Source: Castanea sativa (taxonomy: Eukaryota; Streptophyta; Magnoliopsida; Fagales; Fagaceae). From it: DNA of 64,000 nt. Shown piece by piece: positions 10,781 through 22,560 of the stretch. Under the pieces are notes generated by a model. The model was not told the DNA's origin and did no database searches. It saw only the letters and a program-made list of their open reading frames with translations. The stretch spans positions 49,569,964-49,633,963 of the forward strand of contig NC_134015.1 in the NCBI RefSeq assembly GCF_040712315.1, in the 5' to 3' direction. Numbering within the stretch: position 1 is the first letter of the stretch; each line of letters begins with the position of its first letter. The translations under genes and the position numbers were made by a program.

Positions 10781-10809
10781 GCACGCGCAACGTGCGGATA
10801 TGCGACTAG
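10781..10809 (+). mobile_element. Helitron 3' terminus (hairpin plus CTAG)
   Basis: A 5-bp stem hairpin GCACG-CGCAA-CGTGC (10781-10795) is followed exactly 10 bases later by CTAG (10806-10809), and the next base is T. Helitrons end in a short GC-rich hairpin about 10-12 bases before CTRR and insert between A and T, so all three criteria are met. The element body would extend left, probably a non-autonomous copy because no Rep/helicase coding is visible. The 5' TC end is not recognised. Confidence 0.75.
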
Positions 10810-10954
10810 TTATTATAATAATGGTTTTCCCATTGAAGTGGTTCTTCATAAGTTTCTTACTTTATTATGAAATCTTATATTGTGTTTTTACTTTTTATTG
10901 CATTATTATTATTATTATTATTATTCCTTTAGATTTATATAAAAAAAATATTAT

Positions 10955-11631
10955 TGTGGGGAATCCGAGGACAACACCTCTACTACCTCATGCCTAAGGA
11001 GTGTATGAGCCCAACAAGCAGGCCCTAGGCTAGGAAACTGGGTATAACTAGGGAGAGGGGTTGGGCAAGGGTCCTTAACAACCCAAGAAGATGTCTTAAA
11101 CATGACATACCGAGATAAACGACAGCACCCATCACCTTCGAATTGAATACACTACACCAACTATATTAACTGCATTAATAGCTGGATGACACCTGAACAT
11201 AGCCAAGATAGCTTATAGCTCACTCAGCACTTCCTCCAAAGGTGGGATAGGACAAGTATTTGAGAAAGATTAGCCACCCTTTAGGTGGAGGGTCAGCATG
11301 AAAGGACAACCGTTATAAAAGGAGGAGAGAACCCAATGAATAAGGACCAGAACCTAGAGATTAGAGAGAAATCACTTAAAATTGTAACCCTGAAGTGTAA
11401 CAAGCTCCCTCGATTGACCAGTGAGACATTAATACAATCTTTTTACTTCCTCTTTTTTTTTTTTTTTTTGTTAGTTCTTGTTTCTTTCCAAAATTTTTTC
11501 TTTGATTTTAGCCCTTTTGACTAGAAACCCATGTGTTGGCCTGCTATACCTATCTCTATAAATTAATTATAGTGAGCTTGCTAAAGCCCAATCTTTTCCC
11601 TTTGGGCCTTTGCATTTGTTTTTGCCCAACA
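10955..11631 (+). mobile_element. Solo LTR, about 677 bp, likely Ty3-type
   Basis: The sequence runs TGTGGGGAATCC to TTTGCCCAACA, with TG/CA ends. It has a TATA box (GTTATAAAAGGAGG near 11313) and a transcribed-looking tail with GACATTAATACAATC near 11425. No primer site or coding follows. Flanking pentamers are ATTAT (10950-10954) and CTTAT (11632-11636), one mismatch. A longer repeat, TTATTATTCCTTTAGATTT, also occurs on both sides (about 10916-10936 and 11633-11651). Recombination between the two LTRs of a full element is the usual origin. Confidence 0.65.
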
Positions 11632-11739
11632 CTTATTATTCCTTTAGATTTTTTTTTTTGAAACTATTGTTGCTCTAGATTTGGTATATGGTATTTGTGG
11701 TTAATATATCTGCTTGTATTTGGAATTCATACTAAACTT

Positions 11740-11840
11740 ATTAAATTAATTACCAAAAATTGATTGGTATCTTAGTCTGATAATAAAGAGGACAATCATC
11801 AGAAGTGCAAGCCATAAGTTGAAACCCTATCCAATTTTTT
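11740..11840 (+). mobile_element. SINE 3' part (5'-truncated copy)
   Basis: The text ACCAAAAATTGATTGG, TATCTTAGTCTGATAATAAAG and CAATCATCAGAAGTG matches the 3' half of the better preserved SINE at 50061-50210. The tRNA-like head is missing. Confidence 0.6.
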
Positions 11841-14800
11841 TTGTTTTGTTTATTCTGTTGTATAAATTACTTTGGATCTACATAGATTTTTTTTTTTCAA
11901 TTAGTATCATAGCAATTAAAACACAAATGGGTCTAAAATAAGATGTTTTCATACACAATAGAAGTTGTCATAAAATGAACCTCATCCAAACTTTGGTCCA
12001 AAAATGGCTCTCACAAAAACCTGAAAAGATCTCACTGTCCAGCAACTAATGGAAATTGCTGTGAAGCCCAAAACCATGATGGACCCAGTCTGACAATAAA
12101 TTCATCAACCCTTTGCTAGGCCCAAAATGAATTGGGTCTGGGCTAAAAGTCCTCGATCAAAACCCAAAACCTCATTAAGATTGACAGATTGACTCTCGGT
12201 AATCATTTTTTACCCAACAAAGAAAATCATACTATTAAGTACAGTATTAATTACTGATTTTATGGTGCAATGGTACTTTTCTTGTTTAGCATTTCTCTCT
12301 CTCTTCCTTTCTATAAAACTAATAGTTTTTTAAAATTATTTTTATAAGTTACTATCTATACATAATTTACGCTTTTTAGCATTTTATAAATATTTTTACA
12401 AAAATACTGAGCATATTATGCACTCAAAATCATTTAATTACATATATATAATTCATGCCATATTGCATATCAAATTCTAACAAATTGACATATCATCGTA
12501 TCCAAACCATATACATTGTATTTGTATTATGTACCCATACATATCAATACTTCACAAGTTTTTGTTTTTGTTTTTTTTGGGTTACAACAAGTGAAGGCAG
12601 AAAAATTTAAACCTTGATTTTCCTTATAAAAATAGACCAATAAATAACATTTAACTACAAGGTTCTTTGACAACTCATAGCTCTCAATTTTATTTTTATA
12701 AATTGCAATATATCACTCATCTATGAGTTGATGAGAGATATCAACTCATAGCTATCAAAGATCTCCACTCATTAACAAATTGCATATAGAAGTATATGGT
12801 TTGCAAATTGCAAGTGAGGGTAGTTGTATTTTATGGTGGGTCACTAAAAACTGTAGAGCCCATCAAGACAAGGTATAAATCCTATGGGTCTCTTTAAGCT
12901 GTGTGGTCCATTAAATTCCCAGAAATTTAGACATTCAGCCCACTTAAATACCAGAACTAAATCCATTTTCTACATATTCCGGAGAATCCAACCAAAAAAA
13001 AAAAAATCCCTGGAGAGAGAGAGAGAGAGAGAGAAATCCCAAAAGTATTTACATATATTGTTTGGTTTTGGCATATAAACTTCAGATAATTTATAGGGGA
13101 CAGTCACTAAAAGCAAAGACTTAGTGAAATGAATCTGTCTTTACATAAATTTCAAAAGTTGTGTGTAAAGGGTGTCTGCTAAGCATTTTCTAAAGCTATG
13201 CGAACAGTGTGTGCATTTCTAAATTAAAATCCAAGGACACTCCTTTTGCTCAATACTTGCTAAAACTTTAAAGCGACCATATCTCTTTTACAACCTTGTA
13301 GAATAAGTAGGAAACAATGAACAATAAAAGAGCTTATCGGATTAATCATCTTTTACCAATTCGCTGACGTTGGTTTGTTGGTAGAACATGTCAATGCCCT
13401 TCACTAGTTTAGTGAGGAATCCACGAAACTTCCTTTTTTTTTTTTTTTTTTTTGAACAAATCAATCTCCATACACATATATTATGTAACAATAGCAATTT
13501 AATTAATCCAGAAAAAACTTACACACTCTCAGAGCAATGCTCCGAATTGAAGCTGACCCCTTTTGTGTGAGCTCGGGACATTGCTCAAAAAGTATAGCAT
13601 TGCCCATCTGATCCAAAGTTGGTATGAGATTTGTAAGGATTAATAGAATTTATTTATTTATTTGGGAATTTCAAAATTTATGATGTATAGTATTTCTACA
13701 CTTAAAATAAATAAATAAATGACCCTTTTAAAAAAACTAGGTTTATTATATAGGAAAGAATGATCTATTTAATGCATTTCTTCTTGTTGAAATTATTGCC
13801 GAGAAGTTGGATTTTTTTTTTCCATTGTGAGATATTGACGTGGAATGCAATACAATGAATTCTCTATTTCTATTTTTTCATTTATATAAAATATATCTGA
13901 ATTGCATGTTTGAAGTTTAGGTAAAGAGATTCTAGATGTTTAACCAAAATGTTCTAGAATTTATATGAAACATAACAGGAACTAATTAAATTTATTTCTC
14001 TCTTACATCTCTCAGTACAAAGATATCTATTGATGAGACAAAGAAAGTGCTGAAAATTTGTCTGTTTTTCTTTTTCTTTTTTAATTTGATAGATTGACTC
14101 ATAAAAGGCATAATTTCCTATTAATTAAAAACACGTACTCACTCCAGAACCTATCTTATCAAAGCATTTTTAACTGTACTTTCATAATCCAGTATTTTCT
14201 TTTTTTAAATGCAATTTGGGTAAAAGGCTTTCGGCTAAAACTTCTCTTTCCGCTTTGATTCAACTTTTGTTTTTTTGGTTAAAAATTGTTCCAACTTTTC
14301 TTTTGAGCTTTTACCTCCATTAAATGACACTGTAAAATTAGGTTCTTTTTTTTTTTTTCTTCTTCTTCTTTTTCCTTCTCCTTTTCTCTTTGTTTTTTAA
14401 CCTGCTTTACTAGGTCTTTTGTTTTACTTTATTTTGTTTATTTATTTGGTTTTAATTCTTTTTAATTTTTTATTTTTATACAAGATAGAATTTTTACTGT
14501 AACATAATCTAAGTATATATGTGTATAAAATTCATTCCTGGAGACTTGAACTCCGGTTCTTATTCCCTACACCCCATAATCATGTATACTTGTGGAGTAA
14601 CCATCGCACCAAAAATGCGCGGTAGTCTATTTGGTTATAATTTCTTATAACAGAAACAATGTTATTTTTTTTTATTGACAATTAAATTTAACTATATAGT
14701 TCATTAATTAATACAATCATTTGATTGAATTCAATTGAAAAATCTAAATTACAAAACTTAAGATTGTATCTAAATTTTTCTCACATTTTGTTAACTGTAT

Positions 14801-15188
14801 TACGCCTTGACTATTACGGAGTGTCTTATGTGCAAATGAGCTTCCCAAATTTCCGGACATATGACCTATCAAATGCTTAGTGAATTAGGAAAAAAAACAA
14901 ACAAATAAATATGTATAGGTTAGATGAATCAACTAGGGAAGTTGGGTTTCATATTTTTGATGATTAAAACGATGACTCTTTTGTCTCCACTCTTTAAAAT
15001 GGAGGTCCATGCACTATCGCAAAGCAATAAAGAACACTATAACATACACGCTCCCTCGAGAGTTGCCACTCCCATCTTACCCTTTCAACTTCTTTTCATG
15101 GCATCCAAAGAGAGGAATGTGAGTTGGAAAAGCCAACATTCGGGCTCCCCTTGCAAACGTTTACCTTTATAGCCCCAACACTCAAAGG

Positions 15189-15228
<40 letters not shown>

Positions 15229-17900
15229 CCTAGAATCATGTAGCACTAGCTAAATATATATATTACAACATGAAAATTTGATTACCAAATGTACTTATAC
15301 ATCAATGTTGAGTACTGTATCTATATTTAAGAGTGCAATGAAATGGATATTTGGATGTCATTATGTAAACAAAAGCATTCTTATTTGAGTTTTGTTGACT
15401 GGAAATCAACCGTGTTATACATGCATTGGCACAATAATATATATTGAAGAGACAAAGATATAAACTTTTTACGTATAAGGGAGTATATATGATCCAAATT
15501 TTCTTTTTCAGCTGCTTTTCCTTTTGCTTTTCTTTTAGCAATTTAAACTTTGACATGGCATGGGGACATTTGAGTACCCCATGGACTTAAGAGAGTGGCA
15601 CTGTCTTGCATTCAGCATAAAATCACAAACCATATCTGAGAATTCAATATCATTCTAGCTTTTGAACCTTTAGTATAAGGGGCCAATGGACTTTTGCAGC
15701 AACCCCACGAGCATATGGTTTTACAACTAAAAATCATCTTTAAAAGCTGAATCTTAGGGGTCCTCTATCTTTGTCATTGGCATCTAAAGTGGAAAATTCC
15801 CACATGAAATTAAAAAAAATAAAATAAAATAAAATAAAATTGGGTAAAGAGCTATATTCTCCTTCTTACGCTCTTTATTCTTTAAACTCTGTCTTTTTAT
15901 TGGGAGGGAAAAAGAATATTTGGCTTTTGGGTTTATACTTAGGATTCCTCACCTTTAAAAGTCAGGTCGTTTAGAGAAAAGAAGGTGAGTGGGAAAATTT
16001 TTTATTGTATGACAAGGGAAAGTATGAGTAGGGGCCATGAATTTCCAATATCGTCCCTTTCATGGGCTTAGATAGGGAAGCCGTATATGCCTTTTTGGTC
16101 ATCTTATTGGTCTATAAAAATATGTTTAATGAGTTTTAACTAATAGCTGATAATTATTAATTAGCAGTCATTCTTTTTGTACACTGCTATAAGCCTATAA
16201 TGGGCGAATTATAGTTACTAGATTAATCATCAGCTACACAAACTCTCATATGGTATAATTATTATTTGGCCTTCATGATTATAGGATAAAAAAGTGGGAA
16301 CCAATTTCGGACAAAATCCAAATTCTCATATGTTCCATCTTTTCTTGTCCAATGAGATGGCAAAACGTCACCACCGACTCCCCAATTTGCAATATCAAAT
16401 GCCAAATGTGTCAAAGTTACACTCAAGAGTTAGCCATATGTGTTTTCAGCATATCAAAGACATGAACATTTGTTACAATTAATGAACGTGCTCTACTAAC
16501 TATTACAATAGGGGCCATGTCTTAAATTTATTTTTTCAATGAAATCAAAGTAACAATGATAAAATATGATCATGTTGTAGGTATATACGACTTAGCTACC
16601 CACTTTGCTTAATTATTGCTAGAGGCATATGTGAATTGGGAAATAGTATTGTTTTAGGGAAAAGATAAGGTGGGCTTATGGGTTGAATTTTCAGATCAAT
16701 TTTTAAAAGGTAACCATGTCATTGCATTCCAAAAAATGTCTTATTGCCTGTCACATTTGTGTTCTTTAATTAAATCAATCTATTCATTACTATCAAGCTT
16801 TTGTCATATATAACAACCACGAGGTGGGCTATTCAGATTTATCAGTTGTTGATCACCAAACCAGATCCATGTTTTATTTTAATGGGTGACCTTTTTAATA
16901 GCTAAGAGATGTTGGTTTCTGATTGGAAGTGTTAAGTCCAAATCTTCATGGCTCCCACTTAGCTGCCCTATTGAGGAAATGCCACATCAAATTTTTTTAT
17001 TAGAAGGAAATATTAAACTAATAGATTATTTATCATAAAAATTAAGAAAGTGGATTCCTACACGGTGGATTATGGGTTCCACATTGTTGGAAACGAGCTT
17101 AAAAGTTCTTTACAAAGTATATAAAGTGAGGTATGTGTTTATCATTATAGATCACCTACAAATATTTCTAAGCAGGCCTCAAATTATTGTGTACGAATTG
17201 TATCAATCAGGTGGTCCTAATTGTCTTTGATTCGATGGCATATATATCATTAATCATATTAAAGTAACCATCCAAGAGAAATTGGAGGAAAAAAATGTAC
17301 CAACCAAACTAAAATTGTCACCAAATATCACGATGGTCCATTGAAGCAGTAGCATATATGTATAATAACTCTGATGTGCATGAATGTTATAGATACATAT
17401 ATATATACGATGATGTGATGGAGGATGCTTTGCCAATGGTGCTAGGCTATTTGTTGTCACGCTTGGAGGTGATAAGATTTGCATAACAAATGCCTGAAAT
17501 GCATGGGGGGGGTACCTTTTTACGCGCCATATGATGGGCCATTGTGCTATGTTATTACATGCAAAAATAATATGCCTATGTCGGGGATCTGGGACTAAAT
17601 GACAACTTCTGTGCTGGTCTTTTCCCATTTGTAGTTTAGGAACCCTAATTTAAAAGAGGCTTTTTCAAGCCCCCTTTGCTTTTCAAACAGAGAATCTATC
17701 ACTACTGTACCCACTTTAAGCGCTTAATTATCGCCATATATACATACATTCGCTATAAGATTACCTGGCTTCGAGATGATATAAAGTTTTGTTTTCCTAA
17801 TGCTTCTCTATTGTTTATCTATCTCATCATCAATAAAGTTGTATAGTTCACCTGATTAATACCTCTTAATATAACCACTGAAAAAAAAAAAAAGGAAAAT
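11841..17900. other. Non-coding AT-rich stretch
   Basis: No gene supported. It holds poly-T tracts (13434-13453, 14346-14360), a GA tract (13012-13033), an (AT)n tract (15190-15223) and a TAAAA run near 15820. Short ORFs (for example 14924-15172 and 17254-17628 minus) have no recognisable domain or codon structure. Confidence 0.6.
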
Positions 17901-19300
17901 TACTCTTTGACACCGCAGAAATTGGCCAAAAATCGTGTAGCTCAGCTGACTGATAATTCTTGTATAGTAGTCAAGAAAGAAAAAGAAAAAAAAAAACCTT
18001 TGACACTGTAGAGATATTTGAGGGTGCGAGGCAGAATTTTATTCTGACATCTGAAAGGGGAATAATAAGAACACAAAGAGCAATGAATAGTTCACGAGAG
18101 AGATTACCGACTAAGGAGTCATAATCACCGAATGAGCCGTCTTTATTGGTAGTAGGGTCATCGAGTCACTTCAACTTCACTGAGCTATGCCTAACAAAAT
18201 TCCAGAGTGGTTCATAAAAAGTGATTTGATACAGTAATAAAAACAAATGGCAAAACTACAAAACTTTCCATTATCAATCACGTGCCATGCACAGTTAGAC
18301 AGCGAGAGAGAGAGAGAGAGAGAGATCTACAAATTATTATATTGATGATGAATCAAATACAACACGCATGAAAGGCCCCAAAGACCTTTTGTATATATAT
18401 TTTGTTAGGCCAAACTTAATTAACTTAGGCCATGAAGAAAGAGGTTTTTTTTCTCCTCTCCAAAGAAAAACAAATAAAAAATTTCACAAAAAAAAAAAGT
18501 ATACACACGTGTAACCAATATACACGTATGAACACCCCTCATTCAGTAAGGTTAGCCCAAAAGCTCAAGGCCAAAAAAAAAAGAAAAAAGAAAAAAAAGG
18601 GACATTTCCCGCCAAAAAAGCACACATACACACGTGTGTGCTACACAACTAAGGCGTGTGCACACATACCACTCCAAAAGAAGGGAAAAAAAAAAGTCTA
18701 CAAAATGGAGCCGATTGATTTCTTATTCATTCATTCATTTTCATCTCCTCCTTATCATGAAAAGACGCAGAAGTTGAAGCAATGATGGTAGATAGATGAG
18801 AAGCTTGACTTATAAACCCCATAAACACACCTCAAACTTTCAAACTTGAATCTCACATCTTTGCCAAACCCCCTCTGATCTTTTTCATCATCCCAAACCT
18901 ATAAAATTTTGGCCCCCACCAAACCCTTCCTTTCATTCAATAATCAATGCTGCCTTTGAATTCAATCACCCACTTCTTTCACACTCCATGACTCCACTAT
19001 TAAAACAACATTGTTTCTTCAACTTTCTTCACTTTCCCATTCACCAAAATACTTATTTATCTAACAATTGATTCCCCTCCTTCTCCCTTGGGAATCTGCA
19101 AAGCCATTAATAATGAATGGCCATCCGCACTAAGAACAAAAAATTAGTAAAATTTTCCAAACTCACCAAACCCTGATACATACATTATATATACTATAAT
19201 CTACACCCATCACTCTAGTCAATTTTTTATCTCCAAAAAAAAGACCCTCCAAAAACTATTGAGGTTTCTTTGCTTTTTTTTTTTCCCACCTTTTTTTTTT
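17901..19300. other. 3' flank of the cyclin gene, no gene seen
   Basis: AT-rich DNA with a (GA)n tract at 18304-18325, several A-rich runs around 18430-18690 and C/T-rich text towards 19300. The cyclin 3' UTR should occupy the right part, but I could not place its polyadenylation site with confidence. Confidence 0.55.
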
Positions 19301-19307
19301 TTTCCCA

Positions 19308-22200
19308 TTACTCGGAGTTTCCCTTGTCATCATCTACCCATAAATAGCTGTTTAATTTTCTCCTTTTATTTGATGATGATGACGATGATGATGACGATGA
19401 ATCACTAGACCTCATTCTAGCACAAATTGTAACTCGAAGCTGTGGCAACACTTTTGAGGGCTTCCTCCGAGTATTATTGTCAAGAACAAATTCTTGCATT
19501 AACTGGTAGCAACCAGTGATTTTATCCTGCAAAATCCAAAATAATATATTAATTAACATATACTTAGATTGTTTTATCTATAATATTCCTAAACCATAAA
19601 TATTGTTACATGCTTACTTTGTGTAGTCCATCACACCATGATTCAGCATGTTCAGGATTAACAAGAGACAAATTTGGAATTTCACTAGCTGCACAAAGTA
19701 TGGCTGCGGCAGCAATGCAAGATGGCCAATACTCGAGAAAGCTAGCCTCTGTGGACACGTGAAAAAAGAAAAAGTATTCTTTCAATTTTATTGTAAAAGA
19801 ATGACCCTTTTTGTCCCCAAATTCCAATACGTTATTATTCTTTATTTCCATATACGAACGTATACGTACATGTGTGCATGCATGTACGTACCTAATAGTA
19901 TCAGTATATATTACCTTGAATATTAGATAAAATGATTTCAGTCGCCCTTGAAACTAAAAACCCAGCATAAGTTCCTGCCGAATCAAGCTTGCATGCAAAG
20001 TAAGCAATGAAGCTGAATGGTGTTATGGATCGTAGTCTCCAATCCAAAACACTAAGCACAAGAAGCTCCATCCTTTGAATCGTTCTAGGTTCAAAAATGT
20101 GTTTGGCAACTTCCACCTATAATGCATTTTACATTAGTACTATGCTCAAATAATTGAACAAAATAATAGCTAGAGACACTAGTATATATATGTACCTGAA
20201 GATCCAATAGAGAAGGAACCAGAGGTTCCTCCATTTTAGCCGCTAAAGATAAGCAAGCTACAGATAACAGTTGCATTGGCCACCCATTTGTTTGCTAAAA
20301 CAGTAACAACACTATTAGCAATCAAAAAACAAGAATAGCATAGCTTGTTCAATAGTATAAGTAACAGTTATAATTAATGGGTTTATTAAAGATTCCTGTG
20401 CATTGTGGAATCGAACTGTTCGATACTCCATTTTTATATACATAGTGGCACAAATGTCAATGTTCCCACGTGCACTGAATTGTGCGGGACAACAACAAAG
20501 AACACAAGCAAAGTTCATAAAAAAGGGCTTCATAAGTAGCAAACCGTACTTTATACTGTAGTTATTACAAAGTCAAGCGTAACAAATGATAAGGAATAAG
20601 TAATTTGTCGGACTTTAAAGTTTTAACCAAACAATTAATAGTAATCTTTTTTCTCCTTTGGGATGGGTTATTGGATCGAAATCTTAAACCCTTTGTTTTT
20701 TTTGGGTAAGTAATCATAAGCTTAACCTAGAAGACTGAAAAAGAGAGTACGTACACCTCTACTGTACAAAAACCACTATATATATATATATATATTTGGA
20801 CATGTGGATATTGGATACCATAAAGTCTAAAAACGTTACTCACACTACTTCGTCCTCGTCACGTTTGAAAAGTCAAAAATAATTACTTTGTACCTTTGAA
20901 AAGTCATTAAAGAATAAAGCGTAATAACTACTAGTCATACCATGGTACTAAAAACTCGCGGCGATAAATATTAATTTTATTGAAATAGATTGTAAAATAA
21001 TATTAATCCCTATTGACGAAAGTTTACCGGCAAACGGCGAGAATAAAGATATCGATCCAAGTAGTTGACGGCGAGGTACGCCGTCAATGGCTGGAATCCG
21101 TAATATGCTTGAACCTGCAAAAACGCAATACAAATATTCACTTGTTATTTTCATGTAACCTAATTTCTGCTGATTTTTAAATATATATATATATATATAA
21201 ATATATATTCGAATAATAATATTGTCCATATTGTCCACATCTCTCATAAAGGATAGGAGTAATTTAATTCAAAAGCCTTATCTTTCATTTGTCTTTAAAT
21301 AAAACAAGAATAATGATATTGCTAATGACTTTTAGGTGAATAAGCATTTATATGTTTCTAGAAAAACGTCTAGATTCAAATGCCTAATTAAAAATGTATA
21401 AAACATACAAACCATTATAATAAATAGAGATTGAATGTGACATTAAAAATAAAAAAGTAAATGTAAAAAGTTTTATAACTCAATAATGTGTGCTCTAAAA
21501 GTATACATTAACTGTGTTCCAATAATTATTATAGCATTTTTAATATCACGTTGAAAAAACATCTTAACTAATTTAACAATAATAATAATAGAGGAATCCA
21601 TTTATTTCAACGACCTCATCGTCATAAATAGTGGTATATTGACCATTTAATTTCCCCGACCAAATAATTAAAAAAATCAAAACAAAACAAAAAGAAAGGA
21701 GGTTTTTTTTTTAATAATAATAATAATATTAGTTAGCAAACCCCGGCGTATGTTAACAAGACCGGAGACAGATGCTAAAATGCGCCAACATCGGACGGCG
21801 GCTCCGAGGTCTGAGGTGGTCGAATCAGATCTCAACGTAAAAACTACATAAACGGTCGGGTGGCAATACAGTAAAAAACGCAGAACTCGAAGTCCGATCA
21901 TTTAATAAAAAAACGAAGAAGAAGAAGCAAAAACCAGACCTTGAGAATCCAAGAAACCGATTGTTCTCTAGCCGAAGCATCGAGGGACTGAGAGCGAAAC
22001 CTAGCGAGGTAATCGAACCCAGGAACGAAGTTGCGCTCGTCCTCGATGAACTCAGCTATGGACTCTTCGCTGCAAGCCGAGGAGTCCAAGTCCGACGAGT
22101 ACTCCGCCGGAGACGACTCACCGGACAAGATTCCGGACCCTTGCTCGCCGCAAAGCAGGTCATCGGATAAACAGTCGGAGGAGCACGATAGTATCGACAT
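19308..22200 (-). CDS. CYCD1;1: D1-type cyclin, complete six-exon gene
   Basis: Coding exons on the minus strand are 22200-21940, 21114-21028, 20294-20196, 20116-19915, 19748-19618 and 19526-19308. All introns are GT-AG and the sum is 999 nt (332 aa plus stop). The ATG at 22200 is the first Met after an in-frame TAA four codons upstream. LLCGE (15-19) is the LxCxE retinoblastoma-binding motif. The cyclin N box covers roughly 50-180 (SLDASARE, QAYYGFQPLTAYLAVNYLD, LSLAAKMEE) and the cyclin C domain about 185-290 (FLEYWPSCIAAAA). The tail has ten serines and NKRRKL, a possible nuclear signal. D cyclins activate CDKA and phosphorylate RBR to drive G1/S. The text agrees best with the D1 subgroup, where FIEDER, VPG, YLARF and QAYY are typical. 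Length is close to the family norm and I see no defects. Confidence 0.95.
19371..19401. repeat. Coding trinucleotide (GAT/ATC)n repeat in the last cyclin exon
   Basis: A GATGATGAC-type run encodes the serine stretch at residues 303-312. Its length may vary between alleles. Confidence 0.85.
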
Positions 22201-22371
22201 GATTGCCAATAATTGTTATTACCGCTAGTCTGCTGCAACTACCACAACTCACTCTCATTCGCTGCTGCTTCCCATGTTTAGCTACCCCCAAGACAACTCA
22301 CCCAAGCTTGTCTTGTCTCCCCTCTCTGTGAGTGTGTGTGTCTCTGTCTGTGTGTCTCTGAGAGAGAGAAC

Positions 22372-22407
<36 letters not shown>

Positions 22408-22560
22408 GTGTGTGGTTTTAGTTTTGGCGCTGGGTTTGGGGTTTGTGTTGAAACTTGAAAGGACTATCTGTTTCGTTGGATATATAAATGTGAGGTACAT
22501 TGTAGTTGTTTTTCATTTTTCATTTTTTTTATTCGCTAAAGTTTTATATATAAATAGTGA
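22201..22560 (-). promoter_or_regulatory. Cyclin D1 promoter and 5' leader
   Basis: On the minus strand, TATTTATATATAAA at 22543-22556 is a plausible TATA box about 345 bp before the ATG. The likely leader contains a (CT)n microsatellite (plus-strand GA tract at 22363-22404). An E2F-type site, TTTGGCGC, lies at 22423-22430 on the plus strand. E2F control of cell-cycle genes is established; use of this particular site is inferred. Confidence 0.55.
22363..22404. repeat. (GA)n microsatellite in the cyclin leader
   Basis: A GAGAGAGAGA run, read as (CT)n on the mRNA strand, sits between the presumed TATA box and the start codon. CT-rich leaders are frequent in plant genes. Confidence 0.9.

Noticed and set aside
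17078..17135. GTTCCACATTG followed by a TATATAAAG box, resembling a small nuclear RNA promoter
   Set aside because: Two mismatches to the upstream element consensus and no snRNA-like sequence downstream.
17254..17628. 124-aa minus-strand ORF
   Set aside because: No domain, contains microsatellite-like text and no splice or promoter support.
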